Below are positions 1 through 8,636 of a stretch of DNA of 52,132 bases, piece by piece. The notes beneath the pieces are model-generated. The model saw only the letters and a list, made by a program, of their open reading frames with translations, searched no databases and was not told where the DNA came from. Made by a program: the position numbers and the translations under genes. The stretch covers positions 1-52,132 of the forward strand of contig JACMLM010000070.1 of NCBI GenBank assembly GCA_014379595.1, written 5' to 3'. This DNA comes from Anaerolineales bacterium (GTDB lineage Bacteria > Chloroflexota > Anaerolineae > Anaerolineales > Villigracilaceae). How positions within the stretch are numbered: position 1 is the first letter of the stretch; each line of letters begins with the position of its first letter.

Positions 1-1
1 A

Positions 2-274
2 GTGGAAGTACCGAGTCATGCCACGCCTGAAACTGAGTGGCAGGTAACGAGGCTTTCGCGTCACCGATACTATCAACCCGTCGCCGCTGAGAGAGCCTCC
101 TGGGATCTACCTGGCTTGATCACATACAAAGAAGCTGCCATGCTCGAGCAGGAAGGTGAGGACACGGATGTATATGTTTTACGAAAAAAGAAAATGGTTG
201 CGGTCACGCCGTTGAATTTGGATATGACAGCACGTATTCCGCTAAATGACTTTGATAAATTCTTGCGTGAGTAA
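2..274 (+). CDS. C-terminal fragment of an unrecognised protein (truncated by window edge)
   Basis: The frame is open from the left edge and ends with TAA at 272-274. The GTG at position 2 is probably not the real start, so this is best read as the tail of a longer gene. The ~90 visible residues are mostly polar, with a charged central part (EQEGED, then RKKK) and a short C-terminal stretch ending in DKFLRE. I see no membrane segment and no motif I recognise. It converges on the MFS gene at 357, with a perfect hairpin between the two. No function is proposed. Confidence 0.4.
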   Translation: MEVPSHATPETEWQVTRLSRHRYYQPVAAERASWDLPGLITYKEAAMLEQEGEDTDVYVLRKKKMVAVTPLNLDMTARIPLNDFDKFLRE

Positions 275-298
275 TAAAACGGAGAGCATTGTTAGTTT

Positions 299-321
299 TG
301 TATGCAGTTGCACTGCATACA
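299..321. repeat. Perfect 9-bp inverted repeat between convergent genes
   Basis: Arms at 299-307 and 313-321 (TGTATGCAG / CTGCATACA) are perfectly complementary with a 5-nt loop. It lies between the stop of the first gene and the stop of the convergent MFS gene. There is no T-run on either side, so it is only a weak terminator candidate. Confidence 0.4.
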
Positions 322-356
322 TCCCACTCGCAGTTCAACTGCTCGCAAACAAAAGA

Positions 357-1589
357 TTACAACTTAGCATTTTCCTCGGGTGGTTTTACAGAACGAAATT
401 CTCTAAACAGAAGAAGATCATAAATAATCTTGAGTCCGCCTGCGAGAAAAAAGGGGAAACTAAATAACGCAGGAATGCTAAACAAGATACCTGTCAGTGT
501 GGGAGAGAGGGCTGCGCCCACAGAACGGGCAATGGCAGTCACACCCGAAGCGGCGGATCGTTCGTCTGGGGCAACAACAGCCATCGTGTAGGATTGGCGC
601 GTGGGCACATCCATTTGTGAAATGCTAAATCGGATGAGTAGAAGCCCAATGGCGAGAGGGAGAGTTGGCATTAATGGAACGAGCATCAATAAAATATTCG
701 ATGGAATATGTGTGAAGACCATTGTGTTGATCAAGCCGATTTTATTAGCAAGCGGAACAGCCAATAAAGCAGAAATGCCTGCGAGAATATTTGCGCCAAA
801 AAAGATACTGCCAAGGACACCCGAGTCGATTCCAAATTTTATGTGAAACCAATACGCGATCATACTTTGCACGATCAATCCGCCAGCAAAGGCATCCAAC
901 GCGAAGAGTGCACTCAGCTTGAAAACTACATTTCGTGACTGATGCAGGCCGAGTGTATGTTTAACTTCCGATGTTCTATTTGTCACTTCGATTGCAGGGG
1001 ATAATCCCAGGAATAAAAGAACAAGCAAAATCCCGCCAAGTCCGTAGCCCATCAACACGATGCGATATGACTCTAGCTGAGTCCAGCCATTCCCTTGCAA
1101 AATTTGCGCCAACCATCCACCCGCGAGTGCGCCCGTTGCAGTTGCAAATGAGCCAACCGTGTTGTACCACGCAAATATTTTTGTGCGTCTTTCGTTTGAT
1201 ATCAATTCGGTCAATCCCGCCTGTTCCACAGAAAGAAATGGGCCGATCTCATTTCCGCTCGGGCTGATGACCCCAATAATAGCCGCTACTATCAAAATAA
1301 TTATGTTATTGGTAAGAATAAAAATAATCCCCGCCCCCAGCATTAACAACGCACCAATAAGTAAAGTTTGTTTACGCCCCAATCGGTCTGCGCTGGTAGT
1401 GAGCCATAACGAAATGCCCGCGTCGCCAGCTAAGGTAAATGTGAAGAGCAATCCAATTTGTTTTTCATCAAGGCCTGTTTCGGCAAGATACAAAACGAGA
1501 ATAACAGACAGAAACCCATAGCAAAACAGGCGGATGATGCGCGTGGAAAAGAGCAGGGTGATATCGCGCTTTGCAAATATTTGATCCAT
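357..1589 (-). CDS. MFS transporter (drug/metabolite efflux type)
   Basis: A 410-aa inner-membrane protein made almost entirely of hydrophobic helices, roughly 11-12, the usual size for a major facilitator superfamily transporter. The motif-A signature between helices 2 and 3 is visible (DRLGRK at about 68-73). The second half contains a DVPTRQSY segment followed by an SAASG loop, as in multidrug-type MFS proteins. It is the last gene of a minus-strand series behind chrA, with a 25-bp gap, so it is probably co-transcribed. The substrate cannot be told from sequence. Pairing with a chromate transporter suggests export or detoxification, which is inference. Confidence 0.85.
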   Translation of the reverse strand: MDQIFAKRDITLLFSTRIIRLFCYGFLSVILVLYLAETGLDEKQIGLLFTFTLAGDAGISLWLTTSADRLGRKQTLLIGALLMLGAGIIFILTNNIIILIVAAIIGVISPSGNEIGPFLSVEQAGLTELISNERRTKIFAWYNTVGSFATATGALAGGWLAQILQGNGWTQLESYRIVLMGYGLGGILLVLLFLGLSPAIEVTNRTSEVKHTLGLHQSRNVVFKLSALFALDAFAGGLIVQSMIAYWFHIKFGIDSGVLGSIFFGANILAGISALLAVPLANKIGLINTMVFTHIPSNILLMLVPLMPTLPLAIGLLLIRFSISQMDVPTRQSYTMAVVAPDERSAASGVTAIARSVGAALSPTLTGILFSIPALFSFPFFLAGGLKIIYDLLLFREFRSVKPPEENAKL

Positions 1590-1614
1590 TTTGCGTATCC
1601 TGAATGAATATATT

Positions 1615-2781
1615 TTACAGAAGATGAATTAATAAACCAATTATTCCCGCTCCCAAAACAATTCCTGCAACGGCAACTTTTGCTTTCCATTGATAAAGCA
1701 AAATCAATGCACCGATAAATATTCCAAGTGCAGGCAGGTCAATGATCGCGGCGCGGAATAATCCGATTGTGGTTGCAGCGATCAACCCAACTACGCCCGC
1801 TGTAATACCGTCAAGAAATGCGTGAGCGGATCTATTCTCAATAAGTTTTTCAAAATAATTATGACCAATAAGTGTAAATGCGAATGCAGGCAGAAAAATA
1901 CCAGCAGTAAGTGCCAACGCGCCGAACGGGCCGCCGCCTACGTAGCCTACAAAAGTTGAAAATATAATTAAAGGCGCTGGAAGAATGCTCGACAATGCCA
2001 ACCCATCCATAAACTGCTGATTGGTCATCCATTGACCCGTGATAACAGCATCATGCTGCAGGAAGGGAATGGCTGTATATGCGCCGCCGAAAGTAAGCAG
2101 GCCGCTTCTTAATCCATATATAAATAGATTAAATACAGTTGGTGCAGCTATTGAAACCACGACAGGTATAAAAACTAGTGGCCATAAAACCATCATATGA
2201 GTTGACATGGATGGAAGTTGCCGTTTGATCAGCGCATAAAATATCCCCGAGACCAAAAGTGTCAGGAAAAAATTTACCCCCAGCAATTGGGCAACTCCAC
2301 TAAAAATAGCGATTGCCCACAGCCAACGGTCTGTAAGCGCGTGCCCGCCAATACGGTGCACTGCACGGACAATTAATGCGGCGACTGCGGCTTGAAACCC
2401 ATAAAACACACCTGCAAAAAATGGAGAGTTGATTCCATAGGTCACATAGAACCATGAAAGAAGAAACATGAGCACAAAACCAGGCAGCATAAACCCAAGC
2501 CCAGCCAGGATCGCTCCAATACGTCCGCGAGAGATCATGCCAAAATAAACGCACAGTTCATGCGCTTCAGGACCAGGCAACGCTTGATAAATGGCAAGCA
2601 CACGATTGAAACGCTCGCGAGAGATCCAATGTTCTTCTTCAACCAGTTCCTGACGAAGCATGGCGATCTGAGCTGCGGGTCCGCCCCAGGCTAGGAAGCC
2701 GAATCTCAAAAAGCGTAAAAATAACTGTAAATAAGATTCGCGCGGAGGCGAAAAGGAATCGTCACTTTGTAAATTGATCAT
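1615..2781 (-). CDS. chrA: Chromate transporter ChrA, long-chain (two CHR domains)
   Basis: A 388-aa membrane protein of the CHR family, which exports chromate in characterised members. The first domain carries GGPAAQ (about 33-38) and the signature LPGPEAHELCVYFG (about 68-81). A second, related half carries LLTFGGAYTAIPFLQ near residue 235. This is the standard bidomain ChrA architecture and length. The start ATG overlaps the stop of the upstream helicase gene (TAATG), so translation is probably coupled. Many CHR proteins in environmental bacteria have not been tested for chromate transport. Confidence 0.9.
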   Translation of the reverse strand: MINLQSDDSFSPPRESYLQLFLRFLRFGFLAWGGPAAQIAMLRQELVEEEHWISRERFNRVLAIYQALPGPEAHELCVYFGMISRGRIGAILAGLGFMLPGFVLMFLLSWFYVTYGINSPFFAGVFYGFQAAVAALIVRAVHRIGGHALTDRWLWAIAIFSGVAQLLGVNFFLTLLVSGIFYALIKRQLPSMSTHMMVLWPLVFIPVVVSIAAPTVFNLFIYGLRSGLLTFGGAYTAIPFLQHDAVITGQWMTNQQFMDGLALSSILPAPLIIFSTFVGYVGGGPFGALALTAGIFLPAFAFTLIGHNYFEKLIENRSAHAFLDGITAGVVGLIAATTIGLFRAAIIDLPALGIFIGALILLYQWKAKVAVAGIVLGAGIIGLLIHLL

Positions 2782-5321
2782 TACAATCGCTTTAATATCT
2801 CCAGCGTTTCGGCTTTTCCCCCCACTCCATTTTCACCACCTGGCCCCACACATGATGGACAGCCATCTTCACATTCACATTGACTTACCAATTCAAGCGC
2901 TCGTTGAATTAACTCATTATGTATTTCAAATAACTTTTGACTAAATCCGATCCCAGCAGGGACATGGTCATATAAAACAACGGTTGGCATATTGTTCGCA
3001 GGTTTCCAAGCTGGGTCAGTGTGGACGCCGAGGTCTCGCGCATCACACATCAGGAAGAGCGGTGCGAGGTTACCAAGAACGAATCCCAGGCCCGCGAGTC
3101 CACTTCTCATGCGGACATTTTGTTCCACTTTTTGATGACAGGTTCTGCATAATGTGGTTAAATTTTCGAGTCGATTCGCATCTTCAAAAGAAACAAAAGC
3201 GCGAAATGGGGTTTTATGATGGACATCATGCTGGCGATTCGTTTCAACGGCTCCACATACCTGACACGTAAACTGATCCCGCTTACGGACACGTTCGCGG
3301 ATTTGAGTCCAGTCAGGGCCGTAATTGTTTGCGTCGTTGGACCAGGCTCCAGCGTCACGTAGATGCGAGACTGTATCTTCAGAAAGAGAAAGCCAATAGC
3401 CTGTCGTCTGCAATTCGGACGGAGGCATGTCCAGCAATTCTTCCCCTAAGTTTTCATAGGTGAACCAGCGTAATTTTTTAAATCCCACAACTTGCGTGGT
3501 TACTTGAATTTCGCCATATGCTTTTTCTCCACCGGGGACGGTGGAGTGAGCATTTGTAGATAGCACTTCGATCTCGGAATTTCTTTGCGCTTCGGTATAG
3601 TAATCAAGGCCTACAGGAATTAATTGCGCGAGATGATTTTCAAGATTATATTCCTGCACAAAATATTGCTGACCTTCGTGCATGTAGATCGCACCGGGAT
3701 GAACCATCCATGCCGCACTTTCACCGTCCACTGTGCCAATGGTCGTTGGCCTGCCATCATCTGCAGTGGATTGCAAAACAATACTTTGAGGCGAGGCGGA
3801 ACGTAACGAAATATTCGCAGCGGGATATTGATCCTTCATCCAGTAATATTTTTCATTGGAGAAATGCGCATCTTGATTTGCAACAAGGAATTCAAGATAT
3901 TCATCCAATAGTTCATCGGAAATACTTCCAAAGCCATCGCCTTTTTGGAAAGGCAATTCAAACATCGCGCAGCGCAAATGTTCCAGTAGGATCAACAAAT
4001 GATTGGGGTTCACCAAAGCCATCTCTGGCGAACGGCCAAAGAAATATTCAGGATGATGTGCAAGAAACTGATCCAGCGGATTGGGTGACGCAACCAATAT
4101 TGATACAGCAGGATCATCTCCGCGTCCTGCCCGACCTGCCTGCTGCCTCGCGCTTGCAATCGTACCTGGATACCCAACGAGAATCGCTGCGCCGAGACCG
4201 CCAATGTCTATACCTAACTCGAGGGCATTCGTGGCTACAACAGTTCTTACTGAACCATCACGCAGACCTTGTTCTATCTCGCGGCGTTGCAAAGGAAGAT
4301 AGCCGCTGCGATAGCCGCGGATGGAAGAACCGATATTCGACAATTCGGTATTCGATTTTCGATTTTCGAGTATCGTATTTTGATTTCCACCCTGAAGATA
4401 AGTAAGGATAATTTCAACACTTCGCCTTGTACGTGCAAAAACCACACTTTGAATATGACGTGTAAACAAGTCATTTGCGAGTCTTACACCTTCAAGCAGA
4501 CTGCTTTTTCTTAAACCAAGTGTGGGGTCGGTGACAGGGGGATTGTAAATAATAAAATGACGTTCGCCGCGTGAAGAGCCGTCATTATCAACTAATTCCA
4601 CTGGCGCTTCAATAAGTTTTTCTGCAAGTTCTTTTGGGTTGCCAATGGTGGCAGATGCAAGGATAAATTGTGGTTTTGCGCCATAGAAATTTGCAATACG
4701 TTTGAGTCTGCGAATTACATTGGCGACATGGGAGCCAAAGACTCCGCGATACGTGTGAGCTTCGTCAATGATAATGAATTTTAAGTTGCCGAAGAAATCA
4801 CTCCAGTTGGAGTGATGAGGCAAAATTCCTGTATGAAGCATATCTGGGTTGCTCAATACAATGCGTGCGTTCTTGCGAATGAGTGATCTGGAAGATTGAG
4901 GTGTATCACCATCATAAATTGCAGCTTTCAAGTTCCAAGTTTCAAGGGTCAGGTTTGCAAGTGTGGAAAATTGATCCTGTGCAAGCGCTTTGGTTGGGAA
5001 CAGATAAAGCGCACGAGCTTCTGTGTTTTGAAGCATGGCTGCAAGCACGGGCAGGTTATATGCAAGAGTCTTTCCACTGGCCGTACTAGTAGCTAAGATA
5101 ATATTTTTATTTGCGCGTGCATTTATCCATGCAGAAAGTTGGTGTGAGTAGAGTTGGTCAATGCCGCGGGAAGATAATGCTGTTCGAAGTGAATCAGGCA
5201 GATCGTTTGGGAAAGGATGCGTTTGTGCGGGACGCGGAGGTGTTGTCTGCCAGGCAGAAAAATTAGGTGCGGTATCTGCATCCTGTTTCCAGAAATCTAG
5301 TAGAGATTGAATGGTATTCAA
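2781..5321 (-). CDS. DEAD/DEAH-box helicase with DUF1998 (MrfA-like) C-terminus and an inserted HNH domain
   Basis: Superfamily 2 helicase. Numbered from the chosen start, it shows Walker A STASGKT (79-85), DEAH (186-189), SATIGNP (223-229), the ATNALELGIDIG motif (363-374) and QQAGRAGRG (393-401). The C-terminus has the cysteine cluster of MrfA/DUF1998 helicases (CECEDGCPSC, 815-824). Unusually, an HNH-type module (CQVC, DVHH, CRTCH) sits at about 671-735 inside the C-terminal region. MrfA proteins act in DNA repair. The frame is open up to 5453, but that would overlap the upstream gene by 136 nt. I prefer the TTG at 5321, which overlaps the upstream stop as TTGA and gives 846 aa. A linker near 311-335 is encoded by a repeat-like ATTCGATTTTCG tract. 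Confidence 0.88.
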   Translation of the reverse strand: MNTIQSLLDFWKQDADTAPNFSAWQTTPPRPAQTHPFPNDLPDSLRTALSSRGIDQLYSHQLSAWINARANKNIILATSTASGKTLAYNLPVLAAMLQNTEARALYLFPTKALAQDQFSTLANLTLETWNLKAAIYDGDTPQSSRSLIRKNARIVLSNPDMLHTGILPHHSNWSDFFGNLKFIIIDEAHTYRGVFGSHVANVIRRLKRIANFYGAKPQFILASATIGNPKELAEKLIEAPVELVDNDGSSRGERHFIIYNPPVTDPTLGLRKSSLLEGVRLANDLFTRHIQSVVFARTRRSVEIILTYLQGGNQNTILENRKSNTELSNIGSSIRGYRSGYLPLQRREIEQGLRDGSVRTVVATNALELGIDIGGLGAAILVGYPGTIASARQQAGRAGRGDDPAVSILVASPNPLDQFLAHHPEYFFGRSPEMALVNPNHLLILLEHLRCAMFELPFQKGDGFGSISDELLDEYLEFLVANQDAHFSNEKYYWMKDQYPAANISLRSASPQSIVLQSTADDGRPTTIGTVDGESAAWMVHPGAIYMHEGQQYFVQEYNLENHLAQLIPVGLDYYTEAQRNSEIEVLSTNAHSTVPGGEKAYGEIQVTTQVVGFKKLRWFTYENLGEELLDMPPSELQTTGYWLSLSEDTVSHLRDAGAWSNDANNYGPDWTQIRERVRKRDQFTCQVCGAVETNRQHDVHHKTPFRAFVSFEDANRLENLTTLCRTCHQKVEQNVRMRSGLAGLGFVLGNLAPLFLMCDARDLGVHTDPAWKPANNMPTVVLYDHVPAGIGFSQKLFEIHNELIQRALELVSQCECEDGCPSCVGPGGENGVGGKAETLEILKRL
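4333..4386. repeat. Short imperfect repeat tract (ATTCGATTTTCG-type) inside the helicase gene
   Basis: The tract contains several near-copies of ATTCG(A/G)TTTTCG and CGATATTCG. It falls in a linker of the helicase (about residues 311-335), between the two RecA-like lobes. The frame is kept, giving an N/R/E/S-rich segment. It looks like a dispersed intergenic repeat that has been tolerated in a coding region. Confidence 0.45.
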
Positions 5322-6343
5322 GAGGTTACTTTTTCGGCTACTGGTTCTTCCCCACCTGTATGTAATGAACGGAATGCCCATGCGCCTATTCCGAATGGAA
5401 TCCAAAACGTGACTGTACGGTAGGTAAGCGTAATAACGACTGCCTGACTCCAAACCACGCCAAGCGAGGTAAGTGCAAGCGGCATTAGTCCCTCCACAAT
5501 TCCGATTCCCGAAGGCGTTGGTGAAACGATCAGAAAAAGATACGCAATTGAAAATCCTGCTATGATCGTTTCTGCTGAAAAAGGAACTTCAAAAGATAGA
5601 AATGAACAAACAAGAACACCCATCAATAAAACTTTATCTAAAACTCCCCACAGAATAGGTCTTAACAAACTGGAAGGCTTTTCAGTGAGCCCGGAAAAAC
5701 CTTCAGATATTTCATGAGAAAATTCATAAGCGCGGGCTTCGCTTAAGTATTCTTCCTTACGAAAGAATTTTACAAACCGGTTGATCCCGCGCACCATTTT
5801 TGCCAAAAGCTTTGCCAATTTTTCTTCTGAACGATATCCAATGTAAAGAATAAGAGCATAAACGACGGCAATGCAAAGCAAAAAGAATGAGGCGGAGATC
5901 TCACCTGCATCCAGGTCATTACGGCGTGCAAGCACGATCAAGCCCAATGCCAATACACACAAAAATGCGGCCTGATCAAGCAGAAGGAATAACGCTGCAG
6001 CCACAGTCACTTTGCCGGCGGGATGCCCACGCCTGCGCGCTTCTGCAGCGAAGAGTGCCACTCCTCCTATGCCCGCAGTGGGCGCAACCACATTAACAAA
6101 GTTCGCGGCTGTGGCAATACGACTTAATGCAAGTATGGATTCATGTACTCCAAGCAAATGAAAAATGGACTGATACATGCGTGCCGTTGTAATGAACCAT
6201 ATCAACTGTATGATGATCGCAAGGAAAAAATATCTTAAGTGCGATTTTTGCAAAGTGAGCATGATGGTTTCAAGTTCGCTGAAACTGATGGCCACCACTG
6301 CAATACCAAGAAATAGAATGACAACGACGAATAATTTCTTCAT
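5318..6343 (-). CDS. YbhN/AglD-like flippase-domain membrane protein (LPG synthetase TM family)
   Basis: About 341 aa with 7-8 hydrophobic segments. It has the two signatures of the lysylphosphatidylglycerol-synthetase transmembrane family (PF03706, UPF0104): an internal NVVAPTAGIGGVALFAAEARRRG and, near the C-terminus, SPTPSGIGIVEGLMPLAL. These proteins are membrane-embedded and have been linked to lipid or lipid-linked sugar handling; the C-terminal LPG synthase catalytic domain is absent here. I start at the ATG at 6343 (MKKLF) because a TATAAT hexamer lies 7 nt upstream. The longer frame to 6376 would run through that promoter. It is the first gene of the operon continuing into the helicase, chrA and the MFS gene. 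Confidence 0.8.
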   Translation of the reverse strand: MKKLFVVVILFLGIAVVAISFSELETIMLTLQKSHLRYFFLAIIIQLIWFITTARMYQSIFHLLGVHESILALSRIATAANFVNVVAPTAGIGGVALFAAEARRRGHPAGKVTVAAALFLLLDQAAFLCVLALGLIVLARRNDLDAGEISASFFLLCIAVVYALILYIGYRSEEKLAKLLAKMVRGINRFVKFFRKEEYLSEARAYEFSHEISEGFSGLTEKPSSLLRPILWGVLDKVLLMGVLVCSFLSFEVPFSAETIIAGFSIAYLFLIVSPTPSGIGIVEGLMPLALTSLGVVWSQAVVITLTYRTVTFWIPFGIGAWAFRSLHTGGEEPVAEKVTS

Positions 6344-6356
6344 TAGAATGATTATA
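6344..6356 (-). promoter_or_regulatory. -10 element placed for leaderless transcription
   Basis: TATAAT on the minus strand at 6356-6351, followed by 7 nt and the ATG at 6343. No Shine-Dalgarno sequence is present. The same geometry is seen before mutL, the HAD gene and the PAS-GGDEF gene. No clear -35 hexamer is seen. Confidence 0.55.
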
Positions 6357-6374
6357 CACGTCAGGTGTGAAAAC

Positions 6375-6408
6375 AAAAAAGGCAGGCTTGAAGCCTGCCT
6401 TTTTTGTT
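6375..6408. terminator. Bidirectional rho-independent terminator
   Basis: GGCAGGCTT (6381-6389) and AAGCCTGCC (6391-6399) form a GC-rich stem flanked by six A on the left and six T plus more T on the right. On the minus strand it terminates the zinc-peptidase transcript just before the promoter of the flippase-like gene. On the plus strand it could also act. Confidence 0.8.
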
Positions 6409-6424
6409 TTTTTAAACTTGTATG

Positions 6425-7120
6425 CTAATCTCTTCGTCGTCCTGAACCGCTCACAAGAGAAACATAATAAAGCAAGTTCAAAACAGCTGTGATCAAACCT
6501 GCAACATAGGTCAACGCTGCTGCATTGAGCACAGTGTTCATACCGCGTCTCTCTTCGTCAGTTTGGATAATGCCTGCCTGCTGAAGCAGTTCCTTCGCGC
6601 GTACTGATGCGTTAAGTTCCACCGGTAGGGTAGCCAATGCAAAAAGTGCTCCACCTGCAAAGATAAATACACCTAACCATGCCAACTGGGTAAACTGGAT
6701 GACCACGCCGATAATGATAAGGATCGGGCCAAGGTTTGAACCAATACTGACAGCCGGGACAAGCGCAGAGCGAATCTTCATGGGGAAGTAACCTTCTGCA
6801 TCCTGCACCGCGTGACCAAGTTCATGCGCAGCGATCGCAACCGATGCCACAGACGCAACATTGGCAACACCCTCTGAAAGATAAAGCGTCTTGTTGCGAG
6901 GGTCATAATGATCGCTCAAATTTCCGGGTGTGCCTTGCACCTGCAAGCCCTGTATTCCGCTGATGGAAATGAGTCTTTGCGCGGCTTGCGCCCCGGTCAG
7001 CCTGCTTAGGGATTGTACACGGCTCCATTTATTGTAGGAGGATTTCACATACCAGGATGTAAGCCCCATAATAATAAAGGCGGGAATCATGTAAATTAGG
7101 TAATCCATACTGAAAAACAT
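6425..7120 (-). CDS. Membrane zinc metallopeptidase, YugP family
   Basis: A 231-aa protein with an N-terminal membrane helix (about 6-22), the zinc-binding HELGH motif at 99-103, then two hydrophobic segments (about 122-165) and a third near the C-terminus. This order and length match the YugP/PF04298 family of neutral zinc peptidases. The catalytic site should face the cytoplasm or membrane interface; substrates in this family are not established. The start at 7120 has a good ribosome binding site (AGGAG, 5 nt before ATG). It is closed by the strong terminator at 6375-6408 and separated from the upstream protease gene by a palindromic repeat. Confidence 0.88.
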   Translation of the reverse strand: MFFSMDYLIYMIPAFIIMGLTSWYVKSSYNKWSRVQSLSRLTGAQAAQRLISISGIQGLQVQGTPGNLSDHYDPRNKTLYLSEGVANVASVASVAIAAHELGHAVQDAEGYFPMKIRSALVPAVSIGSNLGPILIIIGVVIQFTQLAWLGVFIFAGGALFALATLPVELNASVRAKELLQQAGIIQTDEERRGMNTVLNAAALTYVAGLITAVLNLLYYVSLVSGSGRRRD

Positions 7121-7141
7121 TTTTGCTCCTTTTCATTGTTT

Positions 7142-7234
7142 CGTCATTGCGAGGCGGTTGTACTTCCGCCGAAGCAATCCCCGTCAAAATATAGGAGATT
7201 GCTTCGGCAAAAACAAGGACGCCTCGCAATGACG
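7142..7234. repeat. Palindromic intergenic repeat, family A (GTCATTGCGAGG type)
   Basis: Outer arms are at 7142-7155 (CGTCATTGCGAGGC) and 7221-7234 (exact reverse complement). Inner arms are at 7168-7179 (GCCGAAGCAATC) and 7197-7208 (exact reverse complement). It can form a nested hairpin filling the gap between the S41 protease and peptidase genes. Related copies are at 28715-28755 and 47675-47776, with a half copy at 44446-44456. Confidence 0.8.
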
Positions 7235-7235
7235 T

Positions 7236-8495
7236 TTAGTTTCCGATCATCTCCAGTAATACTTCCACAGCTTTATCGAGCTGCGGGTCAAGCCCGGCTT
7301 GCCGATCTTCAATAGTCATATCCATTGCAACATCCGGGGTGAGGCCAACTTGATGAATTGTGTTCTCATTTGGTGTCAGCCATTTTGCAATCGTAATGCG
7401 GACCGCGCCATTTTCTCCACTAAGCGGAATCCAGTTTTGTACAGAACCTTTGCCATAAGAAACGGTACCTACAAGTTTTGCACGGCCCAGGTCTTGTAAT
7501 GCGCCAGCCACTATCTCAGAAGCAGAAGCCGAGCCTTCATTGATCAGAACAACCATGGGGATCGTTTTGTCGGTGGCCAGGCCGCCCGCAAGAACTTCAT
7601 ATGTCTCACGGCTGCCGTTACCATATTGTTCATATAGTACAACGCCTTCGTCAACAAATTGTGACGTGACTTCTACAGATGTGGACAAAAATCCGCCGCC
7701 ATTGTTGCGCAAGTCAAGAATAATGCCTTTTGGATTTTGAGCCATTAGGGTAGCAAGAGTATCCAGTAATTCAGGCGTAGTCTTTGTGCCGAAAGTAGTC
7801 ACCTGAATATAGGCGATATCATTTTCTAGCATTTCGCCTGAGGATGATTTCAAGACGATCTTTTCGCGCGTTACATCAAACTCAAGCAGTTCCGCTTCGC
7901 CCTCGCGGAGAATTGTCAGATGAACCGTGGAGCCTTCCGGACCGATGACTTTTGTACGCGCAACTTCAGCATCAATACCAGTCATATCCACACCATCAAT
8001 AGCGACAACCTGATCGCCGGGCAAAAGTCCAGCACGTTCGGCAGGAGAACCCGGCATTGGACTGGTAATGGTAAGAAACTCAGTAGTGGTATCTACATAT
8101 GCGCCGATACCTTCATATTCACCTTCAAGGCTGGCGTTAGCTTGTTCGTAACTCAGCGGATCCATATAAGATGAATGTTCGTCGCCCAGCGCTTGCATCA
8201 TGCCATTGATCGCACCGCGCATCAGCGCCAAATCGTCCACAGGCTGATCTACATAATTTTCATGGACAAGCGTCCAAGCTTCCCAAAAAGGTACGAAGAG
8301 GGTTTGAAATTCTTCAGGAGTGGCTGATTGCTGTTCAGGAGATGTTGTAGGGGGTGCAGTCACAACCGGCGACTCTAGTCCGGGGATTCCTGCGAATGGC
8401 AACATATGCCCGGCGACAAATCCGCCTGCAAATGAACCTAGCACAAGGACAATTACAACAAGTCCGGCAAAAATATACTTTAAAGTTTTATTCAC
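7236..8495 (-). CDS. S41-family carboxyl-terminal processing protease (CtpA-like)
   Basis: 419 aa from the GTG at 8495, chosen because GGAGG lies 5 nt upstream; the longer frame to 8543 lacks a site. It has an N-terminal signal anchor (hydrophobic about 6-28), a Pro/Thr-rich linker, a PDZ domain (about 125-210) and the S41 catalytic domain. Motifs are NNGGGFL and EGSASASEI, with the predicted nucleophile Ser about 324. GKGSVQ supplies the catalytic Lys about 349, 25 residues later as in the family. These periplasmic or extracytoplasmic proteases cut C-terminal tails of exported proteins. Neighbours do not show a dedicated substrate. Confidence 0.92.
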   Translation of the reverse strand: MNKTLKYIFAGLVVIVLVLGSFAGGFVAGHMLPFAGIPGLESPVVTAPPTTSPEQQSATPEEFQTLFVPFWEAWTLVHENYVDQPVDDLALMRGAINGMMQALGDEHSSYMDPLSYEQANASLEGEYEGIGAYVDTTTEFLTITSPMPGSPAERAGLLPGDQVVAIDGVDMTGIDAEVARTKVIGPEGSTVHLTILREGEAELLEFDVTREKIVLKSSSGEMLENDIAYIQVTTFGTKTTPELLDTLATLMAQNPKGIILDLRNNGGGFLSTSVEVTSQFVDEGVVLYEQYGNGSRETYEVLAGGLATDKTIPMVVLINEGSASASEIVAGALQDLGRAKLVGTVSYGKGSVQNWIPLSGENGAVRITIAKWLTPNENTIHQVGLTPDVAMDMTIEDRQAGLDPQLDKAVEVLLEMIGN

Positions 8496-8636
8496 ACGAG
8501 CCTCCAATTGGCTTAACTGTAGGAAAAGATACCATTCAGGCATTAAAGTTTGCTGAATTCTTTGTACGATTTGTATAAGAATACCCGATCATTAATTAAG
8601 AGTGGCCCGCAGCCTCTTTCTTACCCTATTCAAGTG

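Noticed and set aside
3710-4405. Long plus-strand frame opposite the helicase gene
   Set aside because: It is antisense to conserved helicase motifs, has a composition unlike a real protein and lacks a ribosome binding site.
5322-5453. N-terminal extension of the helicase
   Set aside because: It would overlap the upstream membrane-protein gene by 136 nt and shows no helicase similarity; a TTGA overlap gives a better start.
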